A stretch of DNA of 11,310 bases. Origin: Limnoglobus sp. GTDB lineage: Bacteria; Planctomycetota; Planctomycetia; Gemmatales; Gemmataceae. A program made the position numbers and the translations under genes. The stretch is from contig JANXNT010001182.1 in NCBI GenBank assembly GCA_025353985.1, positions 1-11,310 of the forward strand, written 5' to 3'. The notes beneath the pieces are model-generated. The model was given only the letters and a program-made list of their open reading frames with translations. It made no database searches and was not told where the DNA came from. Shown here in pieces: positions 1-6,299 of the stretch (the first letter of the stretch is position 1; every line of letters starts with the position of its first letter).

Positions 1-1
1 C

Positions 2-1723
2 AAGCTTGTCGGCGGTCAGCACGGGCTGATCATGGACAGTAACGACCAAGAACGCGAACGTGGCATCACCATCCTTGCCAAGAACTGTGGCATCCGGATC
101 GGCGATGTCAAAGTGAACCTCATCGACACGCCGGGGCACGCCGACTTCGGTGGCGAAGTCGAGCGGATTCTGAAAATGGCCGACGGTGCATTCGTGCTCG
201 TCGATGCCGCAGAAGGCCCACTGCCACAAACTCGCTTCGTGTTGCGAAAGGCATTCGCGTGCGGGCTGAAGCCGATCGTCATCATCAACAAGATCGATCG
301 CCCCGACGCACGGATTCAAGAAATCCACAACCAGATGTTCGAGTTGTTCATCGAACTCGGCGCGGACGATTCGACTGCCGACTTCCCCGTGATTTACGCA
401 TCGGGCCGCGCCGGTATCGCCACGACGGACATGAACGTGCCGCCGGTCGATCTCAAGCCGCTTTTCGACGCCATTCTCGAAAAGATCCCCGCACCGGATG
501 TCGAATTCGACGTGCCACTGCAAATGCAAGTGACCGCGATCAGCTACTCCGAGTTCCTCGGCAAAATCGCCGTGGGCCGCGTCGAAGCGGGCAAGATTCG
601 CAAGAACCAAAAGGTCACAGTCGTCAAACAGAAAGACGGTTCGACCTTCAACGACACCGTCGTGCAAGTGCTCGAGTTCGACCGCCTTGCGAAACGCGAA
701 GTCGATGAAATCAAAGCAGGCGACGTCTGCGCGATCGTCGGCCTCGACGAAGTCGACATCGGCGATACGATCTGCGATTTCGACAAGCCGAACGGTTTGC
801 CACCGCTGACGATCGACGAGCCAACGCTCGATATGCTCTTCAAAGTGAACGATTCGCCGTTCGCAGGCCAAGACGGTAAGCCGCTGACGAGCCGCGAACT
901 GCGTGCTCGACTCGATTCTGAGTTGCAGCACAACGTCGCGCTGCGGGTCAAACAAGGCGAACGCGAAAGCGAGTTCATCGTCTCCGGGCGCGGCCTGCTG
1001 CACCTCGGCGTTCTCCTCGAAAACATTCGCCGTGAAGGCGGGGAAATCGCGGTCGGCAAGCCGAAGGTCATCATGAAGGAAGTCGACGGCAAAACGATGG
1101 AGCCGATCGAGTACCTCGTGGTCGAAGCCCCGAACGAGCATTCGTCGTCGGTGATGCGGCTCGTGCTGGAACGCCAGGGCGAATGCATCAAGATGGAAGG
1201 CGGCCAGGGTAACAGCACGCACATGGAATTCCACATTCCTGCGCGGGGGCTGATCGGCCTGCGAACCCGCATGATGACCGCGACGCAAGGCAACGCGATC
1301 ATGCACCATAACTTCCACGATTATCGCATCGCCCGACCCGGTATGCCCGGTCGCTCGGCTGGCGTACTAATCTCGATTGAAACGTCGAAGACTACCGGTT
1401 ACGCAATCGAGGCACTGCAAGATCGCGGCGTGCTGTTCGTCGACCCGCAAGAGCCAGTTTACGAAGGCCAAGTCGTCGGCGAACATTGCCGCGACAACGA
1501 CCTCACCGTGAATGTGACCCGCTTGAAAGCCCTGACGAACATGCGGGCATCCGGGTCGGACAAAACCGTCTCGCTTAAGCCGCCGATGCGGTTCTCGATG
1601 GAGATGGCACTCGAGTACATCGACGACGATGAACTTGTCGAGATCACGCCGAAGTTCCTGCGAATGCGCAAGTTGTTCCTCAAGGAAAACGAACGCAAAC
1701 GCTCCGGCCGCGGCAAAAACTAA
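2..1723 (+). CDS. typA: TypA/BipA translational GTPase, 5'-truncated by window edge
   Basis: This is a ribosome-associated GTPase of the EF-G/LepA superfamily, which acts in 50S assembly and stress or low-temperature translation. The frame is open from the first bases, so the true start lies upstream and about 35 residues including the P-loop (G1) are missing. Counting from the first visible codon, the diagnostic BipA stretch MDSND...RGITILAKN lies at 11-28 (G2 Thr23). DTPGHADFGGEV (G3) is at 42-53, NKIDRP (G4) at 96-101 and SGRAG (G5 region) at 134-138. Domain II follows, then an EF-G-like domain (SGRGLLHLGVLLE), then the BipA-specific C-terminal domain with GLIGLRTRMM, HNFHDY and the lysine/arginine-rich end. 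About 573 residues are visible against about 610 in the family. An internal Met at 32 is a possible start but would remove the GTPase P-loop, so I reject it. The stop is TAA at 1721. The gene converges on the RRM gene. Confidence 0.97.
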   Translation, partial: KLVGGQHGLIMDSNDQERERGITILAKNCGIRIGDVKVNLIDTPGHADFGGEVERILKMADGAFVLVDAAEGPLPQTRFVLRKAFACGLKPIVIINKIDRPDARIQEIHNQMFELFIELGADDSTADFPVIYASGRAGIATTDMNVPPVDLKPLFDAILEKIPAPDVEFDVPLQMQVTAISYSEFLGKIAVGRVEAGKIRKNQKVTVVKQKDGSTFNDTVVQVLEFDRLAKREVDEIKAGDVCAIVGLDEVDIGDTICDFDKPNGLPPLTIDEPTLDMLFKVNDSPFAGQDGKPLTSRELRARLDSELQHNVALRVKQGERESEFIVSGRGLLHLGVLLENIRREGGEIAVGKPKVIMKEVDGKTMEPIEYLVVEAPNEHSSSVMRLVLERQGECIKMEGGQGNSTHMEFHIPARGLIGLRTRMMTATQGNAIMHHNFHDYRIARPGMPGRSAGVLISIETSKTTGYAIEALQDRGVLFVDPQEPVYEGQVVGEHCRDNDLTVNVTRLKALTNMRASGSDKTVSLKPPMRFSMEMALEYIDDDELVEITPKFLRMRKLFLKENERKRSGRGKN

Positions 1724-1744
1724 CAAAGTCGAGTTTGCCGACTT

Positions 1745-1860
1745 GTAGTAGCCCTCTCGCTCGGCGAGAGGATAGCTAAAAAGCAACAACAAATTGAATT
1801 AATCTGCGGTCAGCACAACCCATTCTCACATACCTCTCGCAAAGCGAGAGGCTACTCAAT
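1745..1860. repeat. Pair of inverted REP-like hairpins (BIME-like) after typA
   Basis: Two near-identical palindromes lie in opposite orientation. The first is CCTCTCGC (1753-1760), a TCG loop, then GCGAGAGG (1764-1771); its outer TAGC/GCTA arms (1749-1752, 1775-1778) pair around a 3-nt bulge. The second is CCTCTCGC (1833-1840), an AAA loop, then GCGAGAGG (1844-1851). Read on the minus strand, the second gives AGTAGCCTCTCGC..., matching the AGTAGCCCTCTCGC of the first on the plus strand. A shorter, degraded third copy (minus-strand TCTCGTTGTAGAGGTATG) sits at 1893-1910. The layout is that of REP/BIME elements in a convergent gap. Neither hairpin has a T-run after it on the plus strand, so I prefer a repeat over a simple terminator, though either could end typA transcription. 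Confidence 0.7.
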
Positions 1861-1910
1861 TCCATTTTTGCGACGAATGTAGAGTTGGCTCGCATACCTC
1901 TACAACGAGA

Positions 1911-1939
1911 CACGCCCACACCGGATCGGTGTGGGCGTG
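1911..1939. terminator. Perfect 13-bp stem-loop between convergent typA and RRM genes
   Basis: CACGCCCACACCG (1911-1923), a 3-nt GAT loop, and its exact reverse complement CGGTGTGGGCGTG (1927-1939) form a very GC-rich hairpin. It begins 25 nt past the RRM gene's stop. On the minus strand it is followed by TCTCGTTGTAG, and on the plus strand by AGTTTAATTAG. Both are only partly T-rich, so it is an imperfect intrinsic terminator, possibly working in both directions or by stopping 3' decay. Confidence 0.6.
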
Positions 1940-1964
1940 AGTTTAATTAGCGTGTGTTTGCAGG

Positions 1965-2354
1965 TTAGTACCGACCGCCGCCACCACTACCACCGCGGCC
2001 ACCACCACCGCCGCCACCATAACCGCCGCCGCCGCTACCGCCGCGGCTGCCACCACCGCCACCACCGTAGCCGCCACCACCGCCGCCGCCACCCGTGCGG
2101 GGACGCTCTTCGCGTGGCTTGGCTTCGTTCACGGTCAGACGACGACCTTGAAATTCTGCACCATTGAGGCCTTCAATGGCTTGCTCGCCGCCATCGGTCA
2201 TTTCGACGAAGGCGAAGCCGCGGCTCCGACCCGTTTCGCGGTCCGTCACCAGTTGCGCCTTCGCCACGGTGCCGTACTGCGAGAATGCCTGAACGAGATC
2301 TTCCGACGTGGTACCGAACGGGAGATTCCCGACGTACAGATTCGAAACCGCCAT
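1965..2354 (-). CDS. Single-RRM RNA-binding protein with glycine-rich tail
   Basis: This is a small (129-aa) cytoplasmic single-stranded RNA-binding protein of the bacterial/cyanobacterial glycine-rich RRM type, often cold-induced and thought to act in RNA folding or mRNA metabolism. One RRM occupies about residues 4-80, with RNP2 LYVGNL at 6-11 and RNP1 RGFAFVEM at 45-52 (aromatics Y7, F47, F49; Met replaces the last aromatic). From residue 88 to the end is a 42-residue tail of Gly with spaced Tyr, Arg and Ser (YGG, RGG and SRGG units), ending in RY. I chose the start at 2354 because the RRM begins at once and a strong GAGGGGA lies 7 nt upstream; the frame stays open to 2549, but that extension looks like leader. 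It follows the ATP-grasp gene by 199 nt, so it probably has its own promoter or leader. The tail is encoded by GGN repeats. Confidence 0.95.
   Translation of the reverse strand: MAVSNLYVGNLPFGTTSEDLVQAFSQYGTVAKAQLVTDRETGRSRGFAFVEMTDGGEQAIEGLNGAEFQGRRLTVNEAKPREERPRTGGGGGGGGYGGGGGGSRGGSGGGGYGGGGGGGRGGSGGGGRY
1968..2095 (-). repeat. GGN triplet-repeat tract encoding the Gly/RGG tail
   Basis: A low-complexity run of GGT/GGC/GGA codons encodes the glycine tail of the RRM protein. On the plus strand it reads as degenerate CCN triplets. Two blocks are alike (GGYGG..., then RGGSGGGG twice), which suggests in-frame duplication. Such tracts expand and contract by slippage, so length may differ between strains and may be mis-assembled. 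Confidence 0.8.
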
Positions 2355-2553
2355 AACAGTCCCCTCACGCTGAGACAGGTTATCCTGCCCAGCACTCCAT
2401 GAATCCGAAACACGAACGACCGCGAATTGGGTCGTCCGAGGATAGTGGCGAGATTTCACCCGCCCTATCACACACCGAACGGTATTGTCCCATCCAGATA
2501 AACGGGATTGTACGCGACGCAACCCGTAAAACGAGACGCCGTTCAACAATATT
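2355..2553 (-). promoter_or_regulatory. Leader/promoter region of the RRM gene
   Basis: This 199-nt gap lies between the ATP-grasp stop and the RRM start. A TACAAT -10-like hexamer sits at 2507-2512 (minus strand), but I see no good -35 at 17 nt. If it is used, the mRNA would have a leader of about 145 nt. That leader contains a small hairpin (ACGACC at 2416-2421 pairing with GGTCGT at 2430-2435) and ends in the strong Shine-Dalgarno GAGGGGA. Long structured leaders are common on cold-induced RNA-binding genes. No intrinsic terminator for the upstream gene is visible, so read-through is possible. Confidence 0.35.
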
Positions 2554-3513
2554 TCAAAATCGTTCGAAGTTTTCGCTCGCGCTCACCGAAACTTCGCCAT
2601 CGGGCTGGAACGTGACCAATGCGTCTCGCCACTCTAACTCGGGCCAGTTCACGTGGCACGCCGCAGCCAGAATCGCGTCGCCGATCGAGTCGGTCGCGAG
2701 TGCCCGTAGTCCCACGTACGATGTCGTCAGCCGCGGATTGATTTCGATGGCGACATCGCCAGAACCGCTTTTCGCGAAGCCCAAAATCAGATCGACGCCG
2801 ACATAGCCACGCAAGCCTGGCACGCATTTCACCGCACGCACCGCGAGCCGTTCCGCACGCCTCGCAAGCGGTTCAGGCAACGGCATTTTCCCACCGAGAT
2901 ATTTCAGGCGGCCATCGTCGGACATCACCTGGAAACTCGGCATCATCGCGATGATTTGCGATTCGCAAATAATCAGCGAAATACTTACGGAAAGTCCGGA
3001 GACGTGCGGTTGCGCGAGCATTTCCCACGGTTCCGCCACCGCGTTTTCGTAATCCGTGGTGCAGTTCGCAAGGTAAGTCGCCGTCGAACCCGCACCAAAA
3101 CGGGGCTTGAACACTGCGGGGAAGGTTTTGCGTGGCCAGTCCGCAATCGCGCAAGTTGGTGGCGTTGGAATACCGTGCGTTTGCCAGTGTTGGCTCAGTG
3201 CGAGTTTGTCCGCACACAGCACAACCCCGCGATGCGTCGAACCGAGATTGCACGTCGAGGTGCGTTCCGCAATCGATGTGAGTCTCGCCAGAATGCCGTC
3301 GAACTCCGGCGCGATAATCAGCGTGAAATCGGTGGCTTCGCACTCGTTTTCAAATGCCGCATCGTCTCCGCCCGTGAAGAACACGACTTCGTAATCCTCG
3401 TTCGTGCGAAAGTCCGCCGCAATCGCGTCGCGCATCGCAAGACCTTCGCGATACAGCGGATCGTCGTCATTTCCCGTGGCGGTGAGATGCTCGTAGACGA
3501 AGATTCGCAGCAT
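2554..3513 (-). CDS. ATP-grasp ligase (tyramine-glutamate-ligase/MfnD-like type)
   Basis: A 319-aa ATP-grasp enzyme, a class that joins a carboxylate to an amine through an acyl-phosphate. After an N-terminal alpha/beta part (MLRIFVYEHL, then REGLAMRDAI), the ATP-grasp fold shows K103 with a GIPTPPT stretch (114-120) and the ATP-contacting FKPRFGAGST at 135-144 (K136). EMLAQPHVSG is at 164-173, GYVGVD at 236-241 and the Mg-binding EINPR at 257-261. The N-terminus and order resemble archaeal/methylotroph ATP-grasp proteins linked to methanopterin biosynthesis; that closeness is from memory, and the substrate is not shown by the sequence. The start at 3513 overlaps the rpe stop (TAATG) with GGTGGAG just upstream, so translation is probably coupled to rpe. 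A longer open frame to 3678 lies inside rpe and is not credible. Confidence 0.85.
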   Translation of the reverse strand: MLRIFVYEHLTATGNDDDPLYREGLAMRDAIAADFRTNEDYEVVFFTGGDDAAFENECEATDFTLIIAPEFDGILARLTSIAERTSTCNLGSTHRGVVLCADKLALSQHWQTHGIPTPPTCAIADWPRKTFPAVFKPRFGAGSTATYLANCTTDYENAVAEPWEMLAQPHVSGLSVSISLIICESQIIAMMPSFQVMSDDGRLKYLGGKMPLPEPLARRAERLAVRAVKCVPGLRGYVGVDLILGFAKSGSGDVAIEINPRLTTSYVGLRALATDSIGDAILAAACHVNWPELEWRDALVTFQPDGEVSVSASENFERF

Positions 3514-4184
3514 TACTCCACCGCTATTGTTGCGAGTGCCAGCAGATTCGCGGTAGCTACGGCCGGGCCATATTTCGAGCCAAAAATGGCGGTGCCTGCG
3601 ACGAAGACGTTTGCCCCCGCTGCCGATGTCGCGACGATGGTGTGTACGTCGATGCCGCCATCGACTTCGATCTCGCACTTCGGGTTCTGCTCATTAATCC
3701 AGCGGCGTAACTGGCGGATGCGTGCGGTGCTTTCCGGGATGTACGCCTGGCCGCCGAAGCCGGGGAACACCGTCATACACAGCACCAGGTCGATGTCCGT
3801 GAGGTACGGCTCGATCTTGTCGATGGGGTAATCGGGGTTGAACGCCAGGCCGACTTTCTTGCCGAGCGAACCGCGAATATGCTGGATCAGTTCGAGCGGT
3901 TCGGGCACGACTTCGATGTGGAAAATGATTGTGTCCGCACCCGCCGCCACGAAGCCATCGAGGAACGACGCGGGCCGTTCGACCATCAGATGCACTTCGA
4001 GGGGCCGTTTGGTGACCGGCCGCAGCCCTTTCACCACCACCGATCCCATACTCAGGTTCGGCACGAAATGGCCATCCATGACGTCGATGTGAACGCGGTC
4101 CGCACCGCCCTTCTCGGTCTCCAGTACGAGTTCGCCGAGCCGCGAAAAATCGGCAGCTAAGATCGACGGAGCAATATACGCCAT
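3513..4184 (-). CDS. rpe: Ribulose-phosphate 3-epimerase
   Basis: Interconverts D-ribulose 5-phosphate and D-xylulose 5-phosphate in the pentose phosphate pathway; a cytosolic TIM barrel. The 223 residues match the family's length of about 220. IAPSILAADF is at 4-13 and HIDVMDGHFVPN at 32-43 (metal H32 and catalytic D34). HLMVERP is at 65-71 (metal H65), VFPGFGGQ at 139-146 (phosphate loop), EVDGGID at 173-179 (catalytic D175) and FVAGTAIFGS at 194-203. Position 140 is Phe where many homologues have Asn, a tolerated site. I chose the start at 4184 because the barrel begins right after it, although the upstream site (CGAGA) is a poor Shine-Dalgarno. The frame runs open to 4313 but across non-conserved sequence. 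The stop shares a base with the ATG of the ATP-grasp gene. Confidence 0.96.
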   Translation of the reverse strand: MAYIAPSILAADFSRLGELVLETEKGGADRVHIDVMDGHFVPNLSMGSVVVKGLRPVTKRPLEVHLMVERPASFLDGFVAAGADTIIFHIEVVPEPLELIQHIRGSLGKKVGLAFNPDYPIDKIEPYLTDIDLVLCMTVFPGFGGQAYIPESTARIRQLRRWINEQNPKCEIEVDGGIDVHTIVATSAAGANVFVAGTAIFGSKYGPAVATANLLALATIAVE

Positions 4185-4200
4185 GACAGTCTCGCGGTAT

Positions 4201-4315
4201 GTGTGGTGACAATCGTAGACTACCGAACCGTTTTCGCTCCGTCCAGCGGGTCGATAGCCGTTATGAGTTGAACCCGTGAAAGCGTCAGACGGTACGCCTT
4301 TTTTTGTCACCACAC
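4201..4315. repeat. 12-bp perfect inverted repeat enclosing 91 bp between M20 and rpe genes
   Basis: GTGTGGTGACAA (4201-4212) and TTGTCACCACAC (4304-4315) are exact reverse complements that nearly fill the 133-bp gap. The enclosed DNA holds a small GCGT/ACGC hairpin (4283-4297) beside a run of seven Ts on the plus strand (4299-4305). In the M20-to-rpe mRNA the arms could close a long stem upstream of the rpe start. Alternatives are paired protein-binding sites or the ends of a miniature element; no target duplication is visible. Confidence 0.5.
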
Positions 4316-4317
4316 TA

Positions 4318-5700
4318 TCACATCGCTCCCAGCTTACCGAATAGGTGAACTAATGACGCCATCAGTTTCTTGAAGTCGCCTTCGTGCAAACTCTCGTTCG
4401 GTGCGTGCGCATTACTCGCGGGGTCTTCGATGCCCAAGAGCAATGCGGGTGCACCACCGAAGAGTTCCGCAAGCGGCCCGACGAAGCCAATCGAGCCTCC
4501 GCAGCCAATGCCGACGGGGTCGCGACCGAAGCCGTTGCGGAGTGCGGCCATTGCCGCCTCGAACGCCGGTCCGTTCGGGTCGGTCATCCACCAATCGCAA
4601 CCGGCACCGAGTTGCTTCACTTTCACTTCGGCCCCGTACGGCGGGTTCGCTTCGAGGTACGCTTTCATCTGAGCAACGACGTCCGCAGGCTTTTGATCGG
4701 GCACGATTCGGCAACTGACGATTGCCGACGCGGTCGGTAGCACCTGGTTCGATGCCCCTTTAATAGTGCTCGCTTCTTGGGCGATGACCGTGGCCGACGG
4801 GCGACGCCACGTTTGTTCGTAAACGCCGGTGTCGGTTTCCATCGCGAAGTTCGCCGACGGCACCACGCCGAGTTCCTTGCGGAACTTCGCATCGTCCCAC
4901 GGCAGTTTCCGGAACGCGGCTCGCTCTTTATCGGTGAGTGGCCGCACGCTGTCGTAGAAGCCCGGAACGGGCAGTGGCTGATTCGGTGCGAATAGCTTCG
5001 CCAGCACGACGTTTAGCGCCAGTGCCGCATCGGGGACGGCTCCGCCTGCCATGCCGCTATGTACGGGCATCCGTGCGGTCGTCACTTCGACCATCAGCGC
5101 AACGATACCGCGCAGCGAGTACGTGATGCACGGCAAACCGACTTCGATGTTCTCCGTGTCACAAACGACGATAACGTCCGATTGGATCTTCTTTTTGTGC
5201 AGTTCGAAGAAATTCAACAGGTTCTTCGAGCCGATTTCTTCCTCGCCTTCGACGACCATCTTGATGTTCACGGGAAGCTGATTCGATGTCTTGCGATACG
5301 CGGCAATCGCCCCGAGGAATGCGGAGATCGCGCCTTTGTCGTCGGCGGCACCGCGTGCGAACAATCGGCCATCGCGCCGCGTGAGTTTCCACGGGTCCGA
5401 TAGCCACTGCTCGATGTAATTCACTGGTTGCACATCGTGGTGCGCGTACAGGAACACCGTCGGTTTGCCCGGCGCGTCGAGCCATTCGCCGTATGCGTAA
5501 GGGAGCGAGTTCCCGACCTTGATCGCTTCGACATTGTGCAGCCCGGCCTCGCGCATCATGTCGCAAGTCAGCGCCGCAGTACGTTCGATTTCGGTTTGAT
5601 GTTCGCCATCGGTGGAGATGCTCGGCACCGCCACGAGATTCGAAAGCCCGCCGATGATCGCTTCGTGGTTCTTAGTCAGCCAGTCGAGAGCAGCCTGCAT
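4318..5700 (-). CDS. M20 family dipeptidase (PepV/CNDP-like di-zinc metallopeptidase)
   Basis: A cytoplasmic di-zinc exopeptidase of M20, of the carnosinase/CNDP-like branch, which hydrolyses dipeptides or similar amides. All expected ligands are visible in 460 residues, the normal length. They are YAHHDVQPV at 85-93 (zinc H87, D89), RGAADDKG at 116-123 (bridging D120), EGEEEIGS at 151-158 (catalytic/zinc Glu pair), CDTE at 180-183 (D181) and the C-terminal NAHAPNE at 430-436 (zinc H432). PVHSG at 212-216 supplies the lid/dimerisation-domain His. AHHD replaces the usual GHYD, a mild variant. The start at 5700 has AGAGGA 8 nt upstream. The gene is first of a same-strand group with rpe and the ATP-grasp ligase, but a 133-nt gap leaves co-transcription open. 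The substrate is not known. Confidence 0.94.
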   Translation of the reverse strand: MQAALDWLTKNHEAIIGGLSNLVAVPSISTDGEHQTEIERTAALTCDMMREAGLHNVEAIKVGNSLPYAYGEWLDAPGKPTVFLYAHHDVQPVNYIEQWLSDPWKLTRRDGRLFARGAADDKGAISAFLGAIAAYRKTSNQLPVNIKMVVEGEEEIGSKNLLNFFELHKKKIQSDVIVVCDTENIEVGLPCITYSLRGIVALMVEVTTARMPVHSGMAGGAVPDAALALNVVLAKLFAPNQPLPVPGFYDSVRPLTDKERAAFRKLPWDDAKFRKELGVVPSANFAMETDTGVYEQTWRRPSATVIAQEASTIKGASNQVLPTASAIVSCRIVPDQKPADVVAQMKAYLEANPPYGAEVKVKQLGAGCDWWMTDPNGPAFEAAMAALRNGFGRDPVGIGCGGSIGFVGPLAELFGGAPALLLGIEDPASNAHAPNESLHEGDFKKLMASLVHLFGKLGAM

Positions 5701-5790
5701 CAGTACATTCCTCTAGGGGTTTATCGATGACTTTAACTTTACCGCGAATCGCCCCTCGGGTAAACCGAAGAGTTTCGCACGAGAAGCACT

Positions 5791-6297
5791 ATGACGGCGA
5801 ATCCACCGACATCGAACGGGCGTGGCTTCTATTTCGGCGGCTGCCTCGGCTTCGCGATTCTGTCCATCGTGCTGCTCGGCGTTATCTACTGGATGATGGG
5901 TGGTTTCATTGGCAAAACGATGGCGCGTAGTGCTGGTTGGGACTTGCTGAAAGCGCAAGAAGACGCTTGGAATCGCGGCGATCTCAACGGGTTCATGGCC
6001 ACATACCGCATGTCGGACGATGTCACGTTCTTCGGTGGCGGGGCGGCGACAAAGGGCTGGGCGGAGATCCTCGAACGCTACCAGATTAGCTATGGCAGTC
6101 CCAATTCGCGGATGGGGCAGCTCAAGTTCGAGAACGTGCAAGTCGAGCCGCTCTCATACGATTCTTCTCTCGTGCGCGGTCGTTGGGTCGTCAGAGACAA
6201 CGGACAATCGAAGGGCGGCCTGTTCACGATTCTCCTTCGCAAACGATCGGACGGCTGGAAGATTATCCACGATCACACGTCATCCGACACACCGTGA
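5791..6297 (+). CDS. Membrane-anchored DUF4440/SnoaL (NTF2)-like protein
   Basis: A 168-aa protein with one N-terminal membrane helix (about residues 17-40, FGGCLGFAILSIVLLGVIYW and on). A domain of about 120 residues follows, typical of NTF2/DUF4440: WDLLKAQEDAWNRGDLNGFMATY, then MSDDVTFFGGG, KGWAEILERYQ, VRGRWVV and GLFTILLRKRSDGWKIIHDHTS. The alternating pattern and the ending 'dGWKIiHDHTS' are strong family marks. These cone-shaped folds bind small ligands or act as accessory domains; no catalytic residues can be assigned here. The start has GAGAAG 5 nt upstream. It is divergent from the M20 gene across a 90-nt gap and meets the DUF1501 gene stop to stop with 2 nt between. Confidence 0.85.
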   Translation: MTANPPTSNGRGFYFGGCLGFAILSIVLLGVIYWMMGGFIGKTMARSAGWDLLKAQEDAWNRGDLNGFMATYRMSDDVTFFGGGAATKGWAEILERYQISYGSPNSRMGQLKFENVQVEPLSYDSSLVRGRWVVRDNGQSKGGLFTILLRKRSDGWKIIHDHTSSDTP

Positions 6298-6299
6298 AT

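Noticed and set aside
2870..3830. Plus-strand open frame of 291 codons opposite the ATP-grasp and rpe genes
   Set aside because: Antisense shadow: both minus-strand genes have full family motifs, and the plus-strand product is Arg-rich without any recognisable domain.
4283..4305. Hairpin plus T7 on the plus strand, a possible intrinsic terminator
   Set aside because: Stem of only about four pairs, and no plus-strand gene lies upstream to terminate; both neighbours are on the minus strand.
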